Below are positions 36,693-48,359 of a stretch of DNA of 64,000 nucleotides, in pieces (the first letter of the stretch is position 1; each line of letters starts with the position of its first letter). This DNA comes from Gnetum montanum. Lineage: Eukaryota; Streptophyta; Gnetopsida; Gnetales; Gnetaceae. The stretch is from positions 404,707 to 468,706 of the forward strand of contig MNCI01026476.1 in assembly GCA_015680685.1 (NCBI GenBank), given 5' to 3'. Made by a program: the position numbers and the translations under genes. The notes under the pieces are model-generated. The model made no database searches. It saw nothing but the letters and a program-made list of their open reading frames with translations, and was not told the origin of the DNA.

Positions 36693-36775
36693 GTGGGATA
36701 GCATACCACATGAGGTAGCACACTTGGTAAGGTGGTATACCACATGATATAGTGTTAATGATACATCACTACTTA
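36693..36775. repeat. GT-rich minisatellite, right part
   Basis: Starts with the target-site copy GTGGG and continues the array seen at 30040-30169, for example gaggtagcacacttggtaag and ggtataccacatga. Confidence 0.7.
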
Positions 36776-38314
36776 CTACAAAAAGCCTAAAATATAGGTT
36801 TGAGTACACATAAATAACTTTATGCATTCGAGCTGACAAATAGACATAAAATTATCATTGGATTTATCATCATTCCCTCATGATTAAATTAAGCTATTCC
36901 CTTCATTACAATAATAAAAATTAGACTAAAAACGATTTGACTTATGGTATATGTAAAGGACTTACAATAAGATATGACATAAGACATAACATTAACTTGC
37001 CACCTCAAGAAGAAGCACTAGGAGGTGGTAGTTATGATGAAATAAGTTATAGCATGTTTAATGTGTATTGAGGATATAGTGGATATCTCTAGACTTGCTT
37101 TTTCTAAGCTTGGCAGCCTCACTTAAACAATTGTACTTTGGTCTTGTATTCTTTTGCTGGCATTATTTAGGGCACTAACTTGCTTGTGTGATCTTAGGCT
37201 GCATGAGCTTTAACCTTCTCTTAGATATATTTTGGATTAATATAATGTACTAACATATCATTCAAATTTACTTCTAGTAGTTGTTGATGTGCATGTCCAT
37301 CCCCACTTGGTATTCTAAGAATGAGATTTGTAACCTTTAGATCTTCTTAATTAGGGAGGTTCAGTTGGGTCAGGTTCAATTGATGGTTTGAATGGTACTT
37401 GTCTTTCAATTAGTTCCACCATTGAGGCTTGAGCTTCTTTGACCTTTAGTATATGGAATATAATTATTGAGACTTAATATCCATGAAAAATGCTAAAAGA
37501 TCATGTAAGATCCTCAAGATTGTATACATCCATTAAATGCAAGTGAGAATGATGAAAAGCATAAAAGCCAAGATAAGATATGAAATACTATTAGAGCCAA
37601 GATTTCAAAATAACTAGGTATGTAAAATGTGATAAGGAATTTTTTTTAAATCATACTTGATTTTGTACCTCTCCCTCACAATTGAGGTATGAGTCACCCA
37701 ACTTGGATAAGTAAGATACTTATTACCACTAACAATAAGAGCATAATGATGAAATATAATACATGATTTGAACATCATAAAATTAAAAAAGGAAAGAAAA
37801 CATAGATAGCAGCCATAAAATTAAATAAATATTTTAATTTAAAACTATAAATCAATTAGAAAATTAAATAGAAGCTAAAAAAGAAATGTCTTGGTAGACC
37901 ATTAATACCAATGAGAATGTCACTACTCTAGTGTTAGACCAATCAAGTACTTTAGGCATGTAACCAATACCATCTTGTAGGAAATTTAGCATCAAATATT
38001 TTCACTCAGAATGTTGAGCCATTAAGAATTTGCGAGTGGATTCTCCCCATAGTAGATGTTACTCTTACTTCTTCTGTTTAGCACAAATCAAGACTAAGTG
38101 TGGTTTTAGCATCAAACTCCCTAAAAAGACTTTATGAGACATATTTTGAACTCTTGGATGCTTCCAAGGAGCATTCTAGTCCATAATCTAGCTTATGAGC
38201 TCCTTTCTTGATGACCACAATGTTAGTTTTTTAGAGGAGAAGACCATAATTTATTGTTTTTATTATATAATAGGAGTTTATTTTAATAAAATATAGGAAA
38301 TTTTTAGATTGATG
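36776..38314. other. No feature recognised
   Basis: AT-rich sequence with no open frame worth reporting and no visible repeat ends. It ends at the assembly gap. Confidence 0.5.
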
Positions 38315-38859
38315 NNNNNNNNNNNNNNNNNNNNNNNNNNNNNNNNNNNNNNNNNNNNNNNNNNNNNNNNNNNNNNNNNNNNNNNNNNNNNNNNNNNNNN
38401 NNNNNNNNNNNNNNNNNNNNNNNNNNNNNNNNNNNNNNNNNNNNNNNNNNNNNNNNNNNNNNNNNNNNNNNNNNNNNNNNNNNNNNNNNNNNNNNNNNNN
38501 NNNNNNNNNNNNNNNNNNNNNNNNNNNNNNNNNNNNNNNNNNNNNNNNNNNNNNNNNNNNNNNNNNNNNNNNNNNNNNNNNNNNNNNNNNNNNNNNNNNN
38601 NNNNNNNNNNNNNNNNNNNNNNNNNNNNNNNNNNNNNNNNNNNNNNNNNNNNNNNNNNNNNNNNNNNNNNNNNNNNNNNNNNNNNNNNNNNNNNNNNNNN
38701 NNNNNNNNNNNNNNNNNNNNNNNNNNNNNNNNNNNNNNNNNNNNNNNNNNNNNNNNNNNNNNNNNNNNNNNNNNNNNNNNNNNNNNNNNNNNNNNNNNNN
38801 NNNNNNNNNNNNNNNNNNNNNNNNNNNNNNNNNNNNNNNNNNNNNNNNNNNNNNNNNNN
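38315..38859. other. Assembly gap (545 Ns)
   Basis: An unbroken run of N. Any open frame across it is an artefact. A tandem array begins immediately after it, so the gap may hide more copies. Confidence 0.99.
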
Positions 38860-38879
38860 ATAGGATTTTATTTTTGATG

Positions 38880-39880
38880 TTTGGATAGTTTGATCCTAGG
38901 ATCTTAGGACCAAACTATATCTAAGTCTAGTAATAACATTGAGGTTGACATCAATGTTATCATTAGTAGTGGTAACATGGTCCCCACACCAACAATCATC
39001 TCATTTGTAATTTAACTCATCTCTTAGATTCCTAGTTTCTTTGAGAACTAGTTGACATTGATTTTGGCATTCTAAATGGTAGTATGGATAAGATTAAGAC
39101 CATTCATGGTAGTCAAGACTTATGTAGATGATGTTGATATTGACATCATCATTAGTGTCAACATCACCATGCTATCATCATCATTCTTCTAGATCATAAA
39201 GATCAATATTCAACAATGTTCCCTTGCTTTATAGGCTCCTTTGATTTTGAAAGAATTACCACAACTCATTTTGAATTTAATTGTGACATCCTAAAAATAT
39301 GAAAATTCAGTTTACAAAAGTGATAAGAATCTTTCTATTTTTGATTGATGCTATCATTGATGCCAACGTTAGCACCTTAGATACCACTGAAATATCATTC
39401 TCAACCTTAATTGTCAATCAGCCACAACTCTGGGCTTCATGGGCTACTCAACATTATCTCAAAAAAAAATTGACATTAGTTTTCATGTCAAATAAGATCT
39501 CAAAGACTTGGAACATTAAATTGGAAAAATGTAAGATCTAAGTCCCATTGACATTGATGCTAATGCTAGGATTAGCACTCTTGGAACTAACATTTCATCC
39601 TTCTTAACTATCACATCATACATTTGAAATTATTATTTAGGTTCATAAGCTTCTCAACATTGCCTCAACATCACCCATCATCTATTTAGGTAGCAAAAAG
39701 GACCTTGGGATGCTTGGACCAATATTTAGGTAAAATTGGTAAAATTTTTCTAAAAGTTGGTGACACTGATATTGATGTCAATGTAACCTCTAGTGGGATC
39801 CAAGAAAATCAAGTCTAATGACCAATCTTATTAATTTTGAACTCTAGATGAACTCCAAGTAACCTTCACTTAACTCCAAA
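38880..39880. repeat. Degenerate tandem repeat, period about 205 bp
   Basis: A core built on gttgacat(c/t)gatg…atgttatcattagta, with palindromic-looking GACATCAATGTC-type words, recurs near 38943, 39129, 39347, 39546 and 39760 (spacings 186-218 bp). A second anchor, ttcat(g/a)(g)gct(a/t)ctcaacatt(a/g)(t/c)ctc, occurs at 39438 and 39643, 205 bp apart. Copies are strongly diverged. The array abuts the gap at 38315-38859. Confidence 0.6.
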
Positions 39881-41900
39881 GTCAAGTTTGGTAATCCTAA
39901 CCTTGTAAATATAGGACTAAAACCCAGATTTCAGGGATGGTTTCTTGAGATCTAGATTGCTTGTTAAGATTTCAAGAGATTAAGAGCACATGTAGTAGAT
40001 CATGAAACTTCTCTTGTGTGCTTCAAGACCATCATAGCTTCTCCATGCTTTAGTGCTAATTCTGACATAGTGTTAGCATTAGTCAAGCAACATCCACATT
40101 AGTACTCTAGACTTAGAATTTTTCTACATCCACATTACTTTCTATAGTTAGAATATTTTCAACTCTAGCATTAGTGATGGGGCACTTGGCTAAAAAAAAC
40201 CATATTTTAGTTTCAAATTCTTCTAGGAGAATGTTTGTAACTTCTCCATCCATATCATCATTGTTCAAAGATTCAATTCAACTCTTTAAATCTATAGTTT
40301 GCTTGAAAATTGGATTCTTATTATTAGTTTTGTCTCATTTACATTTTTACTTCAACACTTGTTGTTTAGCCCTCCTTAGGATTTGAATACTTATTTTCTT
40401 AGCAATAAAGAATTTTATTCTTTGGGAAGGGAACCTAAACCTTTTCCCTCATATTGTATTTCTCATATTCTAATATTTTATTCAACTTTTATACTTATAT
40501 TTTATTCCATCACTCATAGTCCAGTCTATACTACATTTATTTTTAACAAGTAATACTTAGTCAATTTTAGGATTTTAATCCAATGTTTTCATCATTCCCA
40601 TACCATTCTTGGTTCATGTTTTGTAGGACAGATTAACATTTAATTGGTTTTTTGAGTCAAAGACTATTTGCAACCTTGGATTAAGTTTTCTAACACTTGA
40701 TTTATGAAGGTGTTTTTTGTAAGATTAAGAAAAATTTTATAGGAATATTTTTGGTGCTAGAAAGAGGGCCAATAGGGTTCTAGTATCTTACACTTATTTC
40801 CTAGTAGCCTATAGATGTTTTCTAGTACTTTAGAGTTTTTCTTACTCTTTTCATTATGACTTAGGTTTTTTTCCACTTCCACTTTATATTTGATCTTATT
40901 TTCTTCTAAGTGTATGTGTAGGAGATACTTATTAATACCATGTTTAGATAAAGTTCCACTCCTCCCTTAATTCTTAAATGCATAAATTAATGAAAGCATG
41001 GAAGAAACATGATCTTATGGTATCTATGATACAACATGATAACAACGTTGCATGTGCTAAGTGAGAAATGGATATTATGTTGTTTTAAAATAAGCTAAGA
41101 AGGATGGCTATCTATGAAATAGCTAATGGTCTGGAATCTTTTCTTCACAACCCAAACCATCCTATTGAGATGATTTCATTTGAGTAGGGCACATTAGTGA
41201 GGTACCTAATTACTAGGGATGAAGTCTAGGAAATGGTAATGAATGATGTCCAATAGAGATAGGTTATTAGAAATCACTTCATTAGAAATCCCAATATCAA
41301 TTTGATCAATAGAAATTACCAACTCTAGAATCAACATAGTGAGGAAAGTGGTCAAATTAGCATCCATGATGCTAATGAAGAGGAAAATATTCATGTTTCT
41401 TTCTTTTTAGACCCTTTTTATCATCACAAAATTGCATTCTATAGCATGTAAACCTAATTCATTCTACTAACTTACTTTTTGTTACCATACCTTAAACTAT
41501 CATTTTTACAGTACCTATTTCAGTTAATCTCATTGTCATAGCTTTAACTACAATGATATTACCTCTTGCTATTAGCTTACTCCATAATATAGTTCTAGTT
41601 AATTCTACATTTCCCTTGATAGTAGAAGATGTTAATCTATCTCTTAACCTATTTCAAGCCTTATCCCATAAGAATTCAATACACCAATCACAAATTTCTT
41701 TATCTTTTACATCATCTATATCTCACATCCTACTTTTCAATGTCATGTTAATAGCACCCATGAATACCTTGGCATTGTTTAACAAATCTTACCTACTTAT
41801 AATTCCATTTCAATCAACCCTGCTTAAAAAATTCATATAGTTCTTCTTGAATTAATGTTGCTATTACATGACTTTTCTTCCAAATTACAAGAAAATGAGA
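39881..41900. other. No gene recognised; possibly 5' part of the outer Gypsy element
   Basis: T-rich on the forward strand around 40380-40900, then a poorly preserved frame. An open frame at 41553-41840 (95 codons) has no recognisable domain. A 5' LTR for the element whose gag lies at 41950-43450 should be in this region, but I could not delimit it. Confidence 0.35.
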
Positions 41901-41949
41901 ATTAAACTAGGAAAGTTATTACATTACATGGGGGCAATCCTAATAATCC

Positions 41950-43450
41950 TATTAGCTCACTAACATCCTTGCCAAAGTTCCTCAAGGTGTTTCATTACTA
42001 AATTTTAGTAAGTATAATGGGAAATCTAATCCCATCAATTGTGTAATAATCTTTCAAAATAAATATATGTTATTGGCTAATTATCCCCACACTGTACTCA
42101 GAAGCTTTTCTAACTCTTTGACTAGGAAAGCAGTTGAGTGATACAAATCCTTATCCCAAGAATTGATTACTTTCTTTGAACAACTTTTGAGAACCTTTCT
42201 AGAGAGATTTAAGTATAACATCAATAAGGATGGTACTTTGAAAAAGCTTCTTACAATCAAATAAGCATACAATGAGTCCATCTTCAAGTTTATCTCTAGG
42301 TGAACATTAGCAACCATGTAACTTACATATCTACTTCCTAATGAGTAGTTATTAGACACATTCAAAGGAGTGGTGAATGATTATATTAGAGGAAATATGT
42401 TCTATCTTAGGCCACTTAGCCTTTATGATGTCATAACTTCTACCAAGTACATTGATGATGTTGTAATAGAATGTAATGACTTGGAGTGAATCAACTCTAT
42501 ATAAGGCCAATAAAATAGTAAATAAGGATTAATTTACCCTAAACATAGGATAAACAATGGCATTCTTAAATCAATCTCTAGTTACCTCATCATTAAATAA
42601 TGGAAGCAATAATAATAGAAATAAAAATCTAAATCCAAAGCCTAGGGATGATGAAAAAAATACATTCAATGGTGGACAAAGGAGACCACCTAAGAACAAG
42701 TCCAAGTACCATAAATTTTCAATTATGTACACATAGTTGTAAAAAAGGTTACTCAAAGAGGAGCATATCACCTCAAAACATGTGTTAGAGCAAATAAGGG
42801 CAAGATTCAAAAGGCTATAAACCTTGGCCATAGATCCTTCCCAATGAGTGGAAGGAGATCCACCTATACGAAAATCAAGATCATGAGGTTGTAGGACATA
42901 ATATCAATGATTGTAACACACTTAAAGATCATGTGCAAGTATTGTTGAAGAAGGGAGAGATCATGTTTAACATACATATGTAACCAAGTAACCAAAACAC
43001 TTAGATCTTTCAGAATCCATTGAATGCACATTCAAGAAGAATTTTTGCATTTCATTTTAAAAATAAGGCAAATCAATCTAAAACATCCTTTGTAATCCAA
43101 ATGCACCATTCTCAAAATCCTTTCTACTTCTCCTTGTAGTCAAACTCATCAAAGCCTAAGAAACGTTTTGTCATTAGTCTTCCTTAGAATGGTGCTAATT
43201 CTTTCTCTTCTCAAAATATGCATAGAGCTCATCTAGTCATCAAAATTACATTCCATTATGATAAGGACTCTACATGTAAAACCCTTGTTTTTCTTATCCT
43301 TCATCTCCCCGAAGAAACTATCTTCTTTTACCAATATCATATAGGCCTCTTGGTTATCCTCATGTTCTTCCCTATGTAATTCTTCCTCCATTGAATCCAT
43401 ATTCATCACCAAAATCTCAAGAGCCTCCCTTGCTTCCCACTTCAACATAA
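41950..43450 (+). pseudogene. Gag of the outer (older) Gypsy element
   Basis: Between about 42060 and 42480 a forward frame reads in Gag-like order: LTRKAVE, then LSQELITFFEQLLRTFLERF, then FKYNINKDGTLKKLLTIK. This matches the capsid core in which a Trp/Tyr-rich strand is followed by FKYNI. Several stops interrupt it, mostly TAG or TGA where Trp or Gln would be expected. Downstream sequence to about 43450 stays weakly coding. The protease segment of the same element begins at 43789 and continues beyond the inserted chromovirus at 50627. The wording suggests a Tat/Ogre-type lineage, by resemblance only. Confidence 0.55.
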
Positions 43451-43788
43451 TTAGTTAGAATCCTAGTGCATGCATAAAAGAAGGATAAGCAAGGAAAAGA
43501 TAAAGAGAAGGATCAAGTCTTCAATCACCCTACCCAAAATAAAAGGAATGTATTCTTTCAAACTGAATATAGTACAATCCCTTCCTCCCTCATTATTATA
43601 CCAACTTTGGTGGCATCAAAATCTATCTCTCCTCCATGTGCAAGCAAGGAAGAAACACTTGGAAGTAATGCTTTGCCTTAAATCATACCTACATTAAAAT
43701 CAAAGGAGATGATCTATCACTGTTTGACCTAATTTCAACTTTTAAGGGTCATATTTTGGCTTTAGAGTAGCTTTTCAAATGAATCATT

Positions 43789-43986
43789 ATGCCAACAAAT
43801 ATTCAACCTTATGTCCAGGAAATCTCATATGTTCTCAATGATCCAAAGTATAAGATGAATTGCTTGGTATTTAATGGAGAAAATATTAAAACTCATCCTT
43901 TGATAGGTGATGTATGTCAAATTATTATCTACATCATGATACAAGTGGAAGGGAATGTGTACTTACCCTTGGTTCACATTAATGAG
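43789..43986 (+). pseudogene. Outer Gypsy element protease region, left half
   Basis: A clean 66-codon frame (starting MPTNIQPYVQEISYVLND) leads up to where an aspartic-protease active site should start, and is cut by the chromovirus LTR at 43987. The last five bases before it (43982-43986, atgag) nearly match the five after it (50627-50631, atgat). Across that boundary the reading phase is conserved with the right half. Confidence 0.65.
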
Positions 43987-44914
43987 TAGTGCAGGAACAC
44001 CTCTTCCAAACCCCTTATTCTTCCTTACCTGTGTATTTTGCATGTTTCAGACTTTGTGGAGATGTCTTGGAGATTAAGGATATGTCTTGGCTAGAAGTGG
44101 TACCTTCATATAAGATGTCTTAATATGACATAAGACATCTTAAAATTTGGAGGAAACATCTTGAATTGAGATAAGATGTCCTTGGGTAGACATCTTGTCA
44201 ATAGTATAACATCTTAGACAAGAATTATTACCTAGGGGAAGACATCCTATCTAGGGAGGATATGTCTTCCAAAAATAGTAGATCTCTTGGCCGAAAGGGA
44301 TGTTTTTATGAGAGATTACTTGAGGAGGCTAGAGACAACCTCTACAGTTGAGAAACTTATAGATTTGGCTATTCTAAATTGGAAAATAATTGGGAGATAG
44401 AGGAAAAATATAAAAATAACATGAGAACTCCAAGTTAAGCTTGTAGAGGATTTCCTTAGGTTTTTAATCTTGTTTTCTTAATAAAATTATTGGTGTATTA
44501 GGTTTATGATGGATAGATAATGAGAGAATATTTGTTAGTGAATGCTCTTGATTTGATAAGGTATAGAAGAGAACACTGAGTGAATGCATAGAGGTTATAA
44601 ATCGAAGGTCAATTGTATTGTGTATTAGCCTATGTGTTTCTATTCTTACCTATATATTGAGATCTCATTCCTGGGTTGTGGGAGAATCTCTCTATTGGTT
44701 GAGAATAATCATTGTGTGGTTGTAAAGCCTCATGCTATGTAATATCATTTTAAGTGTGAAAGGTTTTGGATGTTTTTGGATTTTGAAAACCTTGTTGTAA
44801 TATACTAATTGAATAATTAAATATAGTTAGCTTTCTTGTTTTCTAGAAAAAGTTATTCATAATGTCTATATTTAATATTTAAAGGTGATTAATTATTAGA
44901 GTAAACTTACTCCA
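43987..44914 (+). repeat. 5' LTR of the chromovirus
   Basis: Matches 49673-50626 in order, for example gtaggaaca/gcaggaaca at the start, gagatgtcttggag near 44060, tgagatctcattcctgggtt near 44658, and ggtgattaattatt near the end. The repeated word gacatctt/agatgtct is dense in its first 300 bp. Confidence 0.85.
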
Positions 44915-44921
44915 GCATTAT

Positions 44922-44934
44922 TGGTATTAGAGCT
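44922..44934 (+). other. Primer-binding site (initiator Met-tRNA type)
   Basis: TGGTATTAGAGCT lies a few bases inside the 5' LTR and matches the TGGTATCAGAGC-type site of many plant LTR elements with one C-to-T change. Confidence 0.8.
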
Positions 44935-45049
44935 TTGTGTTGATTAAATATTTGGCGCTTTGGGTTTATTGTCTCTTAGAATTGGTTAAGGATTTTCTAT
45001 AGTTTAGATAGCACATAAGAAGAAATAGGTTGAAGCACTAAATAGAGAC

Positions 45050-46140
45050 ATGGAGAGCATGAAGTATAACTTCTAGATGATGGTTTCTTAATTGGATAGA
45101 ATTAGTGCAAAGATAGATAAAAATGCCAATCCTAGTCATATCTAGATATGTGAAGATAATGAGTATGCACATTTATATGAAGAAGTTTCACAACTAGGTG
45201 GAGATGGAGCATATGAAGAGGAAGGCTAATCTAGATATGGAAATGTAGGAATCCATCAACCAATGATTCCAATGGGAGAAAATCCTATTCCTCAGATAAG
45301 AATTCTAAGGACTTCAACTATGGTATATACTTCTTCTTCAGGCAAGCTTAATGATAAAGATGAGGCAAGGCTTGCTAAACCACTCAAAAATGTTGTGAGA
45401 TTTTCATATGTTGAATTGTAGACTTTTAATTTTGTAGATGCTACCAATGCTTTTACAAGTTGGTAAGAGGTACTTGAGAAGCATTTTCAATTGGAAGAGA
45501 TATTTAATAACTTGAGGATACCTATTATTCAATCCATTTTAAAATATATGGCTTATACCAAGTGGGAAAAGGAGTCATAGGGTTATGAAAGATGAAATGG
45601 TAAATCCATTAGAGATTGAAATATGATGAAATACAAGTTAAAAAGGAAATTTGAATAGTTGCATCAGATGCTAGAAACTATTATGAAGTTCAAATTCCTA
45701 AGGAAAAATAACAAGGATGTTAAGGGATTATATATTGAATTTTTTGATTTATTTCATTAAGCTAAAGTGAACTAGGAAAAATATGAATAGGCTTCAATCT
45801 TTTTAGGAGGTCTTAAAATGATGTATCAGGAGAAGTTTTTTTGTGAGCCATAAAATATTGATGAGGCTTATGATTTGAAACTCAAGGATGAAAAGTAACT
45901 ATGTAGATTTAGAAATAGGGGCAAACAAACTTCCAAGGGAAGGGAGAAGGGACCCAAATGTAAGAAGGGAGCCACATACAAATCTAAAGACAAGGATGGT
46001 AGCCAAGACAAGAATACTAAAAGAGATAATGAGAAGGGCAAAGCCAAGAAGGACCAAAACAAGTGAGGTAAGGATCAAGGTAGTAGCTTATGAAAAGTCT
46101 AGTACTTTAACTACAAAGAATGGGGACACAAGCATTGAAA
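45050..46140 (+). pseudogene. Chromovirus Gag
   Basis: A Met codon at 45050, about 115 bp after the primer site, starts a forward frame. It can be followed through several stops: charged N-terminus, Pro-rich IHQPMIPMGENPIPQIR, then capsid-like segments KPLKNVVRFSYVEL and VLEKHFQLEEIFNN, then LHQMLETIMKFKFLRKN. A Lys/Arg-rich tail with many Lys codons (45890-46080) sits where the nucleocapsid would be, but I could not find an intact zinc knuckle. Stops are often TAG where Trp or Gln would be expected. Confidence 0.65.
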
Positions 46141-46149
46141 ATGTCTAAT

Positions 46150-46680
46150 TCACAAGGTAGCCAGGGGTAAAGATTTACAAACCATGGAGGTGGAGAAGAC
46201 ATCAAGCCAAGGTCTTTAGAGAGATAACCTTAATGTTCCAAAAAATTCTTATGCATTTGTGGGAAATGTAAATAGAGGAGAACACCCTAAGAGAAAATTG
46301 TTATTTTAGATTATGATTAAATGTTTTCTTAATGGGTAATGGATTCATATTTTGATTGATGGGAAATCCCAAGAAAATGTTATTTCTTTTAGAGAAGTTG
46401 CTAATTTAGGACTGGTAACTAATCCTTATCCTATACCTTATAAAGTTCATTGGTTTTTTAGAGATTTTGTCCAAGAGGTGAGGGAACAATATACTTTGAA
46501 ATTTAAAATTGGAGATTTTTATGATGTTGTGAAGTGTGATGTGATTCCAATTGATAATGCTAATGTAAGTCTTAGTAGACCTTGAAATTTTAATAATGAC
46601 AGTGAGTTTGATGAAGCAAGAAATGTTTGGAGTGTAGCTAGAATATATGTAATCCATGAGTTGATTCCAATGATAGCTAA
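46150..46680 (+). pseudogene. Chromovirus aspartic protease region
   Basis: The frame at 46352-46585 reads IDGKSQENVISFREVANLGL then YPIPYKVHWF and later CDVIPIDNANVSLSRPWNF-like wording. It matches the chromovirus protease: active-site D-G-x-S followed by N-V-(I/V)-S, then the flap, then D-x-x-x-(I/V)-L-L-G-R-P-W. Here the normal LLGRPW appears as SLSRP and is followed by a stop, so it is inactive. Confidence 0.7.
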
Positions 46681-46859
46681 ATAAGTGAGGTAGGAAATCT
46701 CACTTAATGCTTCCTTAGTCCTTCTAGGAAAGATGGAATATATTAAGGAGCATGATGAAATAGGTTTTGGTTTTATTGTTATGACAATAGTTGTTACTAA
46801 CCATGATGATGTGCATGTTGAACTTCCAACAGGTGTGCTAGGCTTAAAGGAGGAATTTC

Positions 46860-48160
46860 CCAAGGTGTTTAGGAAGGAATTGGATGGATTGCTACTAATG
46901 AGAAATGCACAACATTAGATTTATTTTATTCTTGATGCTACCATTTTAAATAAGAGAGATTATTGGATGGGACCAAATTAGTAGGTTGAATTGCAAAGGT
47001 GAGTAGAGGAGTTACTTGCAAATGATTTTGTGATGGAAACCATTTTCCTTTATGAAGGTCTAGTGGTAGTAGCACTAAATAAGAACAATGATCAATGGAG
47101 AATGCGCATTAATTGTAGAATAGTAGAAAAGATAGCATTGATGTGTATGTTTCCTATTTCAAGGATGAATGATATCCTTGCTGTCCTTACGAATATAGAG
47201 ATTTTTTTACCAAAATTGATTTTAAGAGTGTATATCATCAAATTAGAATTAGGCCTAGTGATGAGTGAAAGATAGTTTTCAAAACACCATTTGGCTCATG
47301 AATGCACCTGCTACATTCATGAGGTTGATGCATGATGTACTAAAAGCCTTAATTGGTAAGTGCTATATTGTCTTTTTTGATGATATTTTGGTTTATAGAT
47401 CTAATGAGAGAGAGCACTTTTATCACGTAAGAATGGTGTGTCTTAAGTTGGAAGAGGCATAGTTGGTGACCAATATGAAGAAAAATCCTTTTTTCAAGAG
47501 GGAAATCACATATCTACAACATGTGATTTCTAAAAATCAAATTCAAATGGAAGCTACCAACGTGAAGGCTATTAGGAATTGGCTAACTCCTTAGACTGTT
47601 GGAGAGGTAAGATCATTCCTTGGTTTAGCATATTTTTATAAATGGTTTGTAAAAAATTTTAGTGATATTTCATGACCTATGTTTTCTTTGTTGAGGAAAA
47701 ATAAAGATTTTAGAAGGGATAATGAAACCCAAGGGAGATTTAAATTGTTGAAAGAAAAAATTACCAATGAATTAGTGCCTATAATTTTAGATTTTTAGAA
47801 GTTTTTTTAGGTGGAGGTAGATGCAAGTGAACTTGCCCTTCATGGGATACTTTCACAAGGGGGTAGGCCTATTGCTTTCTTTTCAAAAATGTTGAAAGAG
47901 TCAAGGAAAAAATATAGCATATGTGAACAGTATTTGTACACTATTCTTCATGAAATAAAGCATTAGAGACACTACTTATTGTTCAATGAGTTTAATTTGA
48001 TGATAAACCACAAAGAACTTCAATTTTTAAACACACAAAAGAAGTTGAGTAACAATCACATGAAGTGGATTGCATAGTTATAGGAGTACAATTTTGTGTT
48101 GAAGCACAAAGGTGGAAAATCTAGTGTACTAGATGATGCATTGCCTAGGGTGCATGTGAT
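46860..48160 (+). pseudogene. Chromovirus reverse transcriptase and RNase H
   Basis: The reverse transcriptase begins near 46860. Segments RMRINCRIVEKIAL, FPISRMNDIL and IKLELGLVMSE follow in the usual order. The catalytic YFDD box appears as FFDDILVYRSNERE (about 47373-47412), with both aspartates kept. The connection carries RSFLGLAYFYKWFVKNF. RNase H starts near 47815 with VEVDASELALHGILSQGG and runs to KHKGGKSSVLDDALPRVH near 48150. Stops and at least two frameshifts (around 47275 and 47460) disable it. Two TAG stops at 48075 and 48081 stand where this family has Trp and Gln. Confidence 0.82.
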
Positions 48161-48359
48161 TAATTTTAGCATGTTCATGTGGAAATAACAGGTGATTTTA
48201 CGTCTTTGTATGAGAATGATGTTGATTTTGGCCAAGTTTGGAGGAGCCTCAAAGAGCCATTGATGAGTAGGATAGAACAATGGAGGGACTATCATATTTA
48301 AGATGAACTATTATTTTAAAATGGAAAGGTATGTATTCCTAAATGTGATTTTAGGAAAA

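Noticed and set aside
38309-38863. A long open frame of 184 codons
   Set aside because: It consists almost wholly of the N run; it is an assembly gap.
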